DNA of 36,845 nt, taken from contig JAHDHU010000016.1 in assembly GCA_020631135.1 (NCBI GenBank), positions 1 to 36,845 of the forward strand, given 5' to 3'. Positions 8,560 to 17,125 of the stretch are shown one piece after another (positions within the stretch are counted from its first letter, which is position 1; each line of letters starts with the position of its first letter). The notes beneath the pieces are model-generated. The model saw nothing but the letters and a program-made list of their open reading frames with translations, was not told the origin of the DNA and ran no database searches. Made by a program: the position numbers and the translations under genes. Source of the DNA: Saprospiraceae bacterium (GTDB taxonomy: Bacteria; Bacteroidota; Bacteroidia; Chitinophagales; Saprospiraceae).

Positions 8560-9087
8560 ATGCAATCATATCAAATAAGAGAAATAAAAATTGAGGACAA
8601 TCCTCGAGTTGCCGAAATTATTAGAAAAGTCATGACTGAATTTGAATGTGTTGGCGATGGTTATTCGATCAATGATCCAGAGGTCGATCAAATGTTTCAA
8701 GCATATCAAAATGAAGGAAGCAAGTTTTATGTAATAGAAAACGAAGTCTCAAAAAATCTTTTAGGGTGTGGCGGTATCGCGCATTTAAAAGGTGCTGAAG
8801 ATGATGTTTGTGAGCTGCAAAAAATGTACTTCTTAAGTGAGCTCCGTGGTTTAGGCATGGGACAACGACTACTGGACATATGCATTGGTATCGCTAAGAA
8901 TCTGGGCTATGCCAATTGCTACTTGGAAACTACTGATCGTATGAAAGCAGCAAATAAATTGTATCAAAAAAACGGTTTTAAGAAAATCAAAGGTCCTTTA
9001 GGTAATACTGGACATTGTGGATGTGATGCTTTTTATTCCAAAGAACTTGTCCAAGAAAAGCCTTTTTTAAAACTTTTAGATAGCTAA
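8560..9087 (+). CDS. GNAT family N-acetyltransferase
   Basis: The 175-residue protein has the GNAT order: SYQIREIKIEDNPRVAEII (first strand and helix), NLLGCGGIAHLKG (central strands), then YFLSELRGLGMGQRLLDICI with the acetyl-CoA pyrophosphate loop RGLGMG near residue 98. It closes with CYLETTDRMKAANKLYQKNGFKKIKG. This pattern matches small single-domain acetyltransferases of Bacteroidota, and the substrate is unknown. ATG 8560 is 9 bases after the preceding stop. A TAAATTTG box overlaps that stop but would place the transcript start at the ATG, so co-transcription with the upstream gene is more likely. Confidence 0.87.
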   Translation: MQSYQIREIKIEDNPRVAEIIRKVMTEFECVGDGYSINDPEVDQMFQAYQNEGSKFYVIENEVSKNLLGCGGIAHLKGAEDDVCELQKMYFLSELRGLGMGQRLLDICIGIAKNLGYANCYLETTDRMKAANKLYQKNGFKKIKGPLGNTGHCGCDAFYSKELVQEKPFLKLLDS

Positions 9088-9095
9088 GTGACTTC

Positions 9096-9764
9096 ATGAT
9101 GAGGCATCTAATAAACTTGAGCTTTTGTTTCGTTTTGGGCAATTTGCTTATTGCACAATCCTCGGTCGATACTCAACTGAATTCCATAAATCTTGAAATC
9201 TCAACATTAAAATCAGAGGATAATCCATTCAAACAAATAAAATTGACTGCGCATTTTCATGCTTCTTTAAACGAAATAATGGCTGCTTTAAATGACGTAA
9301 ACTCTCATAAGGATTGGGTTTATCGCACGCCTGAATCAAGACTTATTAGCTATCCCGATGATAGCTCGATTATTTATTATGTAATGTTGGATCTTCCATT
9401 TCCGGCCAGTGATAGAGATATAATAATCGATTATCATTGGAAACAAGATGAGAAAACCAAAGTCGTCAAAACATTTTCAAAAGCGATTAATTATTCTCAG
9501 GAAATCATTCCGGAAGGAGTCATACGTGTCTCTCATTTTGAATCGGAATACATTCTAACTCCAATAAACGAGAAAGAAGTACATCTAGAATATTCCGCTA
9601 AACTTGATCCTGGAGGTTCTTTGCCAGCATGGTTGGTAAATCTTGGTGTTACAGTAGGACCTAAAAAGACCATGAAAGCTTTAAACCGATTAATCAAATC
9701 TGGCCATTATAAAACTGCCAAAATTCATGGCATAGAAGAATTAAACTATCCAAAGATTAAGTAA
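9096..9764 (+). CDS. Exported START-domain protein
   Basis: The 222-residue protein begins with a signal peptide (MMRHLINLSFCFVLGNLLIAQ) and is probably periplasmic. The rest is a START/SRPBCC lipid-binding fold: HFHASLNEIMAALNDVNSHKDWVYR, YYVMLDLPFPASDRDIIID and LTPINEKEVHLEYSAKLDPGG, closing with a long helix from PAWLVNLGVTVGPKKTMKALNRL. START domains bind lipids or other hydrophobic ligands; the ligand here is unknown. The gene starts 8 bases after the GNAT stop, so the two are likely co-transcribed. Either of two adjacent ATGs (9096 or 9099) could be used. It ends one base from the convergent VOC gene. Confidence 0.85.
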   Translation: MMRHLINLSFCFVLGNLLIAQSSVDTQLNSINLEISTLKSEDNPFKQIKLTAHFHASLNEIMAALNDVNSHKDWVYRTPESRLISYPDDSSIIYYVMLDLPFPASDRDIIIDYHWKQDEKTKVVKTFSKAINYSQEIIPEGVIRVSHFESEYILTPINEKEVHLEYSAKLDPGGSLPAWLVNLGVTVGPKKTMKALNRLIKSGHYKTAKIHGIEELNYPKIK

Positions 9765-9765
9765 A

Positions 9766-10194
9766 CTATTTAGCAAACAAACTGCTCAAATCTTTAAAAG
9801 CCTTAAACTCCAACGCATTGCCTTCGGTATCTTTAAAAAACATAGTTGCCTGTTCACCTGGCTCTCCTTTAAATCTTATGTAAGGTTCAATAATAAATTG
9901 AATTCCGCTTTGTTTTAATCGCTGTGCTAAAGAATTCCAATCATCCATTTTTAAAATAACCCCAAAATGAGGTATAGGCACGTCATGTCCATCTACAGCA
10001 TTACTTTCTTCTTGGTCGGACTTTTTCTTTTGACCACTTTCGTGAATGACTAGTTGATGCCCATAGAAATTAAAATCCACCCATTGTTGATCGCTTCTTC
10101 CCTCTTCACATTGGATTACATCTCGGTAAAATGCTCTAGCTCTTTCCAATTTACTTACTGGAATAGCTAAATGAAATGGTCTTAATTCATTCAT
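9766..10194 (-). CDS. VOC-family (glyoxalase/bleomycin resistance-like) protein
   Basis: The protein has 142 residues and two beta-alpha-beta-beta-beta repeats. PFHLAIPVSKLERARAFYRDVIQCEEGRS opens the first. PHFGVILKMDDWNSLAQRLKQSGIQFIIEPYIRFKGEPGEQATMFFKDTEGNALEFKAF gives the second. Candidate metal ligands are His8, His69 or nearby residues, and the Glu in NALEFKAF. VOC enzymes are metal-dependent lyases, dioxygenases or resistance proteins; the specific reaction is not visible. Its ATG overlaps the stop of the large upstream PNGase-like gene by four bases (ATGA). The pairing of a cytoplasmic VOC protein with a secreted giant is probably only transcriptional. Confidence 0.85.
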   Translation of the reverse strand: MNELRPFHLAIPVSKLERARAFYRDVIQCEEGRSDQQWVDFNFYGHQLVIHESGQKKKSDQEESNAVDGHDVPIPHFGVILKMDDWNSLAQRLKQSGIQFIIEPYIRFKGEPGEQATMFFKDTEGNALEFKAFKDLSSLFAK

Positions 10195-13100
10195 ATTTTC
10201 AAAAGTCTACGCGTGTATCTTTTATAACCTACGATGTTTAACAAATACAAACCATTCGCATATGCGCTTAAATCTATTTCTTGGTAAATATGATTTTTAT
10301 TTTGATATCTAAAGCGTTGAAGAAGCCTTCCATTTTGGTCAAATACCTCAATCGCATGTATATCGTCATTCCCGTCAACAAAGACATTAAAAAGATCTGA
10401 TGAAGGGTTAGGATAAACTTCAATTTCAGCTTCTTCCGCAAGTTGATCTTCAACATTAGAAACCATTCCGGCAACGAAATGATATTCCAAGAAAGCTCCA
10501 AAATCTGGGTCGAAACTCAAATAGCTTCCGTTGATACTCTTAAGTCTAATATTACCTGAACCTTGTCCAGGATTCGCAAAAAATTCTAAACCGTCCTGTC
10601 CTGAATCTGTAAATACAAAACGATAGCATCCGTTAAGATTTGAGATGGTATCTACATAAATAGTGTTTGCAGATAATCCTGAGCCTTGTCTAGACGCGAC
10701 AACTTGGTCGTATTCATCATACAAAATATACCCATTTTCAATTGGGCTATTGTTTGTTTTGAGATTGATTACGATTTCATCTTCTAACATATCTACCGGC
10801 TCATAGATCGATTCCATCCGATTGTTATTATTGTACTCATCAGTGTTTTCACCATTCGGCAATGTTACTTCCGCATAGAAAGTTTCTTCCTGCTCGCTGT
10901 TGGCAAGAAGCGGAAGATAGTCTAAGTGAAACTCGCTAACACCCATAAAACTCAAATTGCCTTCCCAAGTTTTTTCGAACTCCTGACCTCCTACTATTCC
11001 ATATTTAATGGTACAAGAAGTAAGGTTTTCACTTCCTCGATTTTGTATTGCTATTCGCGGTTGACTACAATTCGGATTAAACCTTGCATGTTCTACATAT
11101 TTCGTCGGGTACAATATATCGTGCAAGGCCACATCCAATCCATGATTAGGCGCTCCATATTTAACTGCCTGAGAACTAACTATATATCTACTATTGCCAG
11201 ACACTGAGTTTATTCCGTAGTCTATTAGCGCAGGAACATCAGTCTGCATAATGCCTGTAAAGTCATGGATCTTCTGGTCTGAAGCCATCCCTGGGCACCA
11301 GCCTGCTCTATCATACACCCAAGTTCCTCCTTGAGGATAAACTGGATTTTGTGCACATTCTTTCCAAACTTGCCATGGCAAGGGAACTCCATCGATTGCA
11401 ACAAAATGTGTTCTTGGTATAAATTCTCCTTCTTGTCCGTGCCCGGTGACTACTGTTTTTACCTGTACTGAATGATCTTCTATAGATCTCACTAATGGTC
11501 TTGGCTCAAATCTCGTGTCATCTAAAATCGCTTGAAAACCAGTGCTGGTAACTGGCCAAATCTGAGTGATTGAGTTGACGTCACGGATTGGCGTACCTTC
11601 GATAAAAACAAATTTGATGTCCATATCTTCTTGCCATTGACCTCCTCTTGTCAAGTAAATACGTTTATCTCCTTTCAAAATCGGTCCAAAGTCAGTCACA
11701 TCAAAAACCCAGGTTTTTCCTTCCCAACCTAGATCCAAATTTATTCCATAAGGAGTAACAAAAGACATTATTTCAAATTGCATTGGTGTCTTAGTAAAAT
11801 GCTCCATTTCTCCAATGCTGATTGTACCATCAATCAATGTTGTTTTGTTTCCAACCAAATTACCAGCTTCATCGTAAATCGGCATCTCGCCTGCAGGGTA
11901 ATAAGTATTTGAAGAACCCAATATTCGATCTGTTCCATCAAGTATATATTCGTCAACCAGATGTTGGGCATTGGTTAGAGAATCCAAAACTACTACATCA
12001 TTAACCATAAGATCATAATCACCTTTGAGAAGATCAATACTCGGTCGCATTGCCTCCCTTGTTTCGTATAACTTAAAATCTCTTGGAAAATCGGGATAAG
12101 AAAAATAGGATCCATTGATCTCTCCATCATTATTACTTGATGACAAATCCTCTATTAAGCTGTTTGGATTGAGATCATTGAAATCATAATGCAGAATTAA
12201 GTTGTCATCTGTAGAAGTTGTACTCCCACAATAGTTCTCTAAAATTTCAACCAAACTAAGTTGCCTATCCCAAATTTTAAGGTCATCGATATCACCAAGA
12301 TATGGAGTATTTCCTGTTGAAGAACTTCCGATTACCAAAGTGTCTAAATCTATAGGACGACTCAAACCGGTTCCTGCATGCCACAAAGCGCCATTCAAAT
12401 GAATTGTCATTTCGCCAGAGGTTGTGTTCTTGGAGAAGGTCCAATGATTCCATCGGTCTTTATAATCAATATCTTGTGCCAATCTATTTATTCTATCATA
12501 TCCATTACCGACGTTACCACAATCCCAATAAACTTGACTATTACTCCAAGGCAGATGAATATTTACTTGTCGATTGTTGTCTTGATCAACACCTTCTAGG
12601 AAGAAAGTATTTTGCGGTAATCCGGAGGCACCTTTCGACCAGAAGCTAATAGTTATTTGAGTCGAAATCGAACTAAAATCTCCTGTCAATTTAATGTTAC
12701 TTTGCCCATCACATCTCCAAACACCATTATTAGTGGCAACATCCAAATTCGTTGCAGAAGACGCTGATGCACCTAAGCTCAGATCACTGTTGACGATTTC
12801 ATAGCTAATGTCAGCTTGTAAGTTATCATTCCCATTCCAATTAAAATCTTGATAAAATATCAGTTTATTTTCACTCGTGTTGAGTTGTTTATTGTTGTAA
12901 TATACTTCAACCCAGTCATCATGTGTGAAACATGCTTTTGATCCGTCAATCCCATTTCTCATTCTGACTTTTAGGTTTTTAAACTCCCCTGCACCCGACA
13001 ACACATCAAAACTGAGTCCATTTAGTGCTCCCGCTGTCAAGCCGACTGCTTCTAATTCATCATCTGTCCATTCGAAAAGAAAACGCCTTTGCAAATCATT

Positions 13101-13568
13101 CCCAGACATCACGTCAAGACTTTGATCTGAGTTTTGCATAGAAAATGTATTTTCATTAGACACTGAAGAAACAGTGACATCTTTTAAGGTCGATTGATAA
13201 TAGGTATAAGTAGGATTAACCGAGTAATCAAATTCGCTTCCTGAAAAGTTGCTTATCTCAAAATCTGGAGATACTCGAAACAAAGAATCAATCTTTGTTG
13301 AATCCGTTATGTAGGTGTTGCAACTGTAATCCCATTCGCCACAACCAATGTTTGTCTGTCCAGATATTGGAGGAGAGACAAGTCCGTCTTTGCATCTCAT
13401 AGAGTAATGCATTTCTATTCTTTCCCAATTATTATGATCAATATCTGGAAATGAAATTACAGTATCTCTTGTTTCAGAATTGTAATCAAAAGACTGGACG
13501 GTAACATTTTGACTGATGAGGCCGCTCGTCAAAAAAATCATTAAAATTAGTAGTGACCAAAATTTCAT
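10191..13568 (-). CDS. Secreted PNGase F-like protein with inserted LamG domain and T9SS sorting domain
   Basis: This 1125-residue secreted protein starts with a signal peptide (MKFWSLLILMIFLTSGLISQ). The part around 45-90 contains CGEWDYSCNTYI (76-87), matching the first half of peptide-N-glycosidase F-like domains. Residues about 285-450 form a LamG/concanavalin domain (ITISFWSKGASG, IDYKDRWNHWTFSKN, LGDIDDLKIWDRQLS). The PNGase F-like part resumes near 600 with SFVTPYGINLDLGWEGKTWVF and KFVFIEGTP. After an Ig-like stretch, DSGQDGLEF near 1005 and the tail IEVYPNPSSDLFNVF onward is a type A T9SS sorting domain. PNGase F removes N-linked glycans from glycoproteins; whether this protein keeps the activity is not shown. 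It has its own 81-bp upstream gap and is followed by a coupled VOC gene. Confidence 0.82.
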   Translation of the reverse strand: MKFWSLLILMIFLTSGLISQNVTVQSFDYNSETRDTVISFPDIDHNNWERIEMHYSMRCKDGLVSPPISGQTNIGCGEWDYSCNTYITDSTKIDSLFRVSPDFEISNFSGSEFDYSVNPTYTYYQSTLKDVTVSSVSNENTFSMQNSDQSLDVMSGNDLQRRFLFEWTDDELEAVGLTAGALNGLSFDVLSGAGEFKNLKVRMRNGIDGSKACFTHDDWVEVYYNNKQLNTSENKLIFYQDFNWNGNDNLQADISYEIVNSDLSLGASASSATNLDVATNNGVWRCDGQSNIKLTGDFSSISTQITISFWSKGASGLPQNTFFLEGVDQDNNRQVNIHLPWSNSQVYWDCGNVGNGYDRINRLAQDIDYKDRWNHWTFSKNTTSGEMTIHLNGALWHAGTGLSRPIDLDTLVIGSSSTGNTPYLGDIDDLKIWDRQLSLVEILENYCGSTTSTDDNLILHYDFNDLNPNSLIEDLSSSNNDGEINGSYFSYPDFPRDFKLYETREAMRPSIDLLKGDYDLMVNDVVVLDSLTNAQHLVDEYILDGTDRILGSSNTYYPAGEMPIYDEAGNLVGNKTTLIDGTISIGEMEHFTKTPMQFEIMSFVTPYGINLDLGWEGKTWVFDVTDFGPILKGDKRIYLTRGGQWQEDMDIKFVFIEGTPIRDVNSITQIWPVTSTGFQAILDDTRFEPRPLVRSIEDHSVQVKTVVTGHGQEGEFIPRTHFVAIDGVPLPWQVWKECAQNPVYPQGGTWVYDRAGWCPGMASDQKIHDFTGIMQTDVPALIDYGINSVSGNSRYIVSSQAVKYGAPNHGLDVALHDILYPTKYVEHARFNPNCSQPRIAIQNRGSENLTSCTIKYGIVGGQEFEKTWEGNLSFMGVSEFHLDYLPLLANSEQEETFYAEVTLPNGENTDEYNNNNRMESIYEPVDMLEDEIVINLKTNNSPIENGYILYDEYDQVVASRQGSGLSANTIYVDTISNLNGCYRFVFTDSGQDGLEFFANPGQGSGNIRLKSINGSYLSFDPDFGAFLEYHFVAGMVSNVEDQLAEEAEIEVYPNPSSDLFNVFVDGNDDIHAIEVFDQNGRLLQRFRYQNKNHIYQEIDLSAYANGLYLLNIVGYKRYTRRLLKI

Positions 13569-13649
13569 AATCTCTTAAGTTTAATGCACTTAAATTACAA
13601 AGTATTGTTTACATCATAAGCCAGCTCAATACTTAAGAATAGAATTAAA

Positions 13650-15200
13650 TCACACTTTAATAAATTTCATTGTTTTATGTGAAGATTTAGATTTCATTCG
13701 TATAAAATATGACCCTGGTGAAAGATTGTTTAGATCCACTTTAATCGTATGATTCTGCGCATTAAACTTGGTATTTGCAATACTTTTTAATTCAGCACCC
13801 AAACCGTCAAATAAGGATATTTTAATCACTTCTCCACTTCCCTTAAATGACAAACTTATTCTCTCTTTAGCTGGATTGGGAAATATGGATAAATCAATTA
13901 AAGCGTCAGGATTTGAAGTAGAAGTCGATTCACAAAATTCAAACAAAGCTAGTTTTTGAAAGTCTTCATAGATCAGTTCTTTGACTTTTGATTCTTCGAG
14001 TTCAAACCAATCCATAAGCACTGTTCCATAGACATCTCTGAAATCATATTGCATTGGGACCCCATCTTGGTTTCCAACGTTAGTATCAATAATAGGATTT
14101 TCACCAAATATTTGAGATTGGATACACGAACCAAATAAGAAAAGTGGAGCAGCGGTTCCGTGATCCGTACCTAATGACGCATTCGCTCGAATGCGTCTTC
14201 CAAATTCTGAATAGGTCATCCCAACTACCCTTTTATCAATTTGGAGTTTTACCAAGTCATCTTGGAATGCACAAATCGCTTCAGATAAACTACCAAGTAA
14301 TTGAGCATGTGTTCCTTCAGTAGTGCTTCCTGTATTTACTTGATTAGCATGGGTATCAAATCCACCTAGCTGAACGACATAGACCTTAGTTTGTAGGCCG
14401 CCAGATATTAATCTTGCTACAATCTTTAGCTTCTGAGCCAATTCGTTATCCTCTCCATACTTGGAGGATAAACTATTGCCCAAATTAGCTGCATTTATGA
14501 TCACTTCACCGTATGCATTGGTTTGTTCAGCAATTTCTCTGACATAACTTAACTCTCTACCGTAACAATTGTCTGGTACTACATCTTGTTCGCCGATGTT
14601 TATTGAGCCAGGAGCGAATGGATCTCTGAGTGCCATACTGAAATTACCTAATGCACCCTGGCAACTTTCTGAAACCACGTTACCTACGGTAATCGCAAAT
14701 GGATCTGGGCAATCTGAGTTAGGTAAACCTTGAGGATAATCAGGATGCTCTTGGTTAAAATAACGACCAAGCCAACCTGTTGATTCAAATTCATCAGCGG
14801 CAGAAGCGGTATTCCAAATATCGGTAGATCTAAAGTGAGATCTATTTTGATTAGGGTAAGCAACAGATTGTACCACCGCTAAACTAGCGTCACTCCAAAG
14901 TTGATTCATTTCGGACATTGCTGGATGCCAAGCCAATCCATTATCGAAGTTTATTAGTGAGTTTTCGGGGACAATGATATCGCTTCGAACCTCTGCAAGA
15001 TTATTATAGTGCTCAAGTGGGATCAAAGTATTTAGTCCATCATTTCCTCCTTGCAGCTGAACCAAAACCAAAACTCGATCGGAATCTCCATTTATAAAGC
15101 TTGTAAGTTTGGTATTAGATAAAGCGGTTAGCGCCACTCCGTTTATCATCAAAGGAATAGAGGCAGTAGATGATAATTTTAAAAATGATCTTCTTTTCAT
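13650..15200 (-). CDS. DUF1501 secreted protein with twin-arginine signal and T9SS sorting domain
   Basis: The 516-residue protein belongs to DUF1501, a sulfatase/alkaline phosphatase-fold family of unknown activity. Its N terminus MKRRSFLKLSSTASIPLMI has the RRxFLK twin-arginine motif, so export is probably by Tat in folded form. Family blocks are VLVQLQGGNDGLNTLIPLEHY (near 46-66), YVVQLGGFDTHANQ (near 273) and MTYSEFGRRIRANASLGTDHGTAAPLFL (near 323-350). The end, IDLSIFPNPAKERISLSF to the stop, is a T9SS sorting domain. It sits five bases after the DUF1800 gene in the conserved DUF1800-DUF1501 pair, so the two products probably act together at the cell surface. Confidence 0.92.
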   Translation of the reverse strand: MKRRSFLKLSSTASIPLMINGVALTALSNTKLTSFINGDSDRVLVLVQLQGGNDGLNTLIPLEHYNNLAEVRSDIIVPENSLINFDNGLAWHPAMSEMNQLWSDASLAVVQSVAYPNQNRSHFRSTDIWNTASAADEFESTGWLGRYFNQEHPDYPQGLPNSDCPDPFAITVGNVVSESCQGALGNFSMALRDPFAPGSINIGEQDVVPDNCYGRELSYVREIAEQTNAYGEVIINAANLGNSLSSKYGEDNELAQKLKIVARLISGGLQTKVYVVQLGGFDTHANQVNTGSTTEGTHAQLLGSLSEAICAFQDDLVKLQIDKRVVGMTYSEFGRRIRANASLGTDHGTAAPLFLFGSCIQSQIFGENPIIDTNVGNQDGVPMQYDFRDVYGTVLMDWFELEESKVKELIYEDFQKLALFEFCESTSTSNPDALIDLSIFPNPAKERISLSFKGSGEVIKISLFDGLGAELKSIANTKFNAQNHTIKVDLNNLSPGSYFIRMKSKSSHKTMKFIKV

Positions 15201-15205
15201 TCGTT

Positions 15206-16831
15206 TTAAATTAATTGGAATTCAGGCATCTGAACCATTGAAGAAATCAATTCGCGGAGCTTTTGTTCGACCGCAGCTCTTAAAAAGTTGTCTGTAGGAT
15301 TTGCTAAGTATTCTCCATATTCTACAGTCCATTCAAAATCTGGTAATCCAGGAATCAAAATTTCCTTTAAATAATCTTTTTGGTTTTGAGTGATCGGTTC
15401 AGCAAAAAGGTAACTCACTAAACCATCAATCAAATCATTTGGATCAGTCGAATTATCAATCGATTCGGCAATGCCTAACACATCTGCTCTAGCTGATATT
15501 GGAATATTATTGCCATCAAGATTTAGGGTACCTCCCTTTACCATTGCAGAAGCAAAATCATTTCGTTTGGGTAGTGTTAAATTGTTGATCCAAAAACGAT
15601 AATACTGCGGTTCTTGATAATAAGCTATCCAACCAGCCACCGTTTCATGATCAAATACCCCCATTCCTAAATCGGCACACAAACTGTAAATTACAAAACC
15701 ATATTCGTAAGAAAAATACAATTCACTTAAGTCAATGACATCTCCCAAACCTCTAGTTGCCGAAACAATAAAATCAACTGGATTTTTTATCATACATGAC
15801 GAATTTTGGAAGAAAAATTCCGAGCCCAATAAAGTTGAAATTGCGGGCTTCAATTCGTAATTATTGTCGAGTATAATAGTAGCTAGAGGTTGTATGATTG
15901 TATCGTCGATATCGTCATCAATCTCATATTGGATAAACCATCTAAATAGTTTTCTTGCTAGGTAGCTGGCACAATGATCATTTTCAAATATTACATCAAT
16001 CAGGTTTGCATATTCCTGATCTCCTTGATTTGTTATAACTGTATTACTGAATCTATGTGATAAAGTTTTGTCTTCTGTATTGTGGCGGTTTGGTTCGAAA
16101 TCTGCAATCAAAGGATTGGGATCAAATACACCTCTAGTTGTCCAACCGGTAAGCACCTTAGCTATCTCTTCAACATCTTTTTCGGTAAACGTCGTATAAT
16201 CACCAGGTCCTGCTAATTCTCCTTTGCCTACTGTGAAGAGTTCTAATAATTCTCGAGCATAGTTTTCATTAGGAGAATTTTTCGAATTTTGATTTCCATT
16301 TAAATAGGCCAACATCCCAGGATCTATCGTGATTTGCTTTGTCAGTTCTTTAAAATTTCCCAATGCCCCTTCTCTTAACTTCGTGATATAACCATAGATT
16401 ATTTGGGCATAAGCTTGCTCTGCTACAACGAAATGATTATGCCAAAACATGGTCATCTTTTCACGGATTGACAATACATCTTCATTGATTTGCAAAAATT
16501 GCCAACCAGCCAAGGATCTTAAGCGATCTCTCCTAACCGCATTTACTTCATTATTTGACAATGTGCCATCTCCAGGATATAACTTAAGATCTACAAAAGT
16601 TTCTCCTTGAACTATATCTGGGTCGATGCTATTACCTAATCCTGTTTCAGGTCGATGCTTTACTGGTGGCGGTGGTAAAGGCCGATCTTCAAGAAGTTTT
16701 TCAATGGAAGCAGTTAAACCCAAATCCAAGGCCTCATTGGCCAATTTAATAGAGGGTCCAAAACAGGATCGGCTGACCAATTTTTTAGCCTCTTTTATTG
16801 TCCAGGTACCAGTATATGGCGCTAGTGTCAT
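15206..16831 (-). CDS. DUF1800 family protein
   Basis: The 541-residue protein is DUF1800, which is nearly always encoded next to DUF1501. Diagnostic blocks include SREKMTMFWHNHFV-type sequence (here IREKMTMFWHNHFVVAEQ near 131-148), GMLAYLNGNQNSKNSPNENYARELLELFTVGKG near 171-203, VLTGWTTRG near 226 and CASYLARKLFRWFI near 283. No signal peptide is present at MTLAPYTGTWTIKEA, unlike its DUF1501 partner, so it may stay inside or use another route. The biochemical role is unknown; the pair is common in Planctomycetota, Proteobacteria and Bacteroidota. A promoter-like box lies at 16891-16898. Confidence 0.92.
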   Translation of the reverse strand: MTLAPYTGTWTIKEAKKLVSRSCFGPSIKLANEALDLGLTASIEKLLEDRPLPPPPVKHRPETGLGNSIDPDIVQGETFVDLKLYPGDGTLSNNEVNAVRRDRLRSLAGWQFLQINEDVLSIREKMTMFWHNHFVVAEQAYAQIIYGYITKLREGALGNFKELTKQITIDPGMLAYLNGNQNSKNSPNENYARELLELFTVGKGELAGPGDYTTFTEKDVEEIAKVLTGWTTRGVFDPNPLIADFEPNRHNTEDKTLSHRFSNTVITNQGDQEYANLIDVIFENDHCASYLARKLFRWFIQYEIDDDIDDTIIQPLATIILDNNYELKPAISTLLGSEFFFQNSSCMIKNPVDFIVSATRGLGDVIDLSELYFSYEYGFVIYSLCADLGMGVFDHETVAGWIAYYQEPQYYRFWINNLTLPKRNDFASAMVKGGTLNLDGNNIPISARADVLGIAESIDNSTDPNDLIDGLVSYLFAEPITQNQKDYLKEILIPGLPDFEWTVEYGEYLANPTDNFLRAAVEQKLRELISSMVQMPEFQLI

Positions 16832-16890
16832 AAGCTGTTAAATTTTGATTATTCGAACCATTTAAAATGACTCTTAGAATTAGACTTATC

Positions 16891-16898
16891 CAAAGATA
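16891..16898 (-). promoter_or_regulatory. Candidate -7 element for the DUF1800-DUF1501 operon
   Basis: The minus strand reads TATCTTTG, an exact TAnnTTTG match, about 60 bases before the ATG at 16831. Just upstream on the same strand is a 7-bp inverted repeat (AAGTTTA at 16901-16907 and TAAACTT at 16913-16919, 5-base spacer) that could be an operator. There is no clear -33 box. Confidence 0.4.
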
Positions 16899-16957
16899 AA
16901 AAGTTTAAGAGCTAAACTTAATAGAGCTTTTGATGTTATCATTTTAAAGAAATAACA

Positions 16958-17125
16958 ATGTTCGGATTTTTAAAAAAGAAAACAGAGAAGCAAAAGTTAA
17001 TTGAAGAACATAAGCAGCTTTTGGAAGAATCTTTTCGATTGTCAAAGACTGACAGAAAGGCCAGTGATGCTAAGCAACTAGAAGCACAAGAGCTTTTAAA
17101 GAAAATAGATACATTGCGTGACTAA
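16958..17125 (+). CDS. Lacal_2735 family small protein
   Basis: This is a 55-residue open frame starting at ATG 16958 and ending at TAA 17123-17125. The product begins MFGFLKKKTEKQKLIEEHKQ and continues LLEESFRLSKTDRKASDAKQ. This closely follows the short Bacteroidota Lacal_2735 family, in which MFG-(L/F)-KKK, EEAxxLSxxxRxxSD and a C-terminal EAxxLxxxI pattern recur. It is highly charged, wholly helical in prediction by eye, lacks membrane spans and is probably cytoplasmic. Function is unknown. Its stop overlaps the stop of the convergent DUF5916 gene in the four bases CTAA. Family recognition is from memory of the pattern, supported by intact codon structure. Confidence 0.82.
   Translation: MFGFLKKKTEKQKLIEEHKQLLEESFRLSKTDRKASDAKQLEAQELLKKIDTLRD

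Noticed and set aside
10926-13125. Several plus-strand open frames inside the PNGase-like gene
   Set aside because: They are antisense shadows of a well-supported 1125-residue gene with clear domains and a sorting tail.
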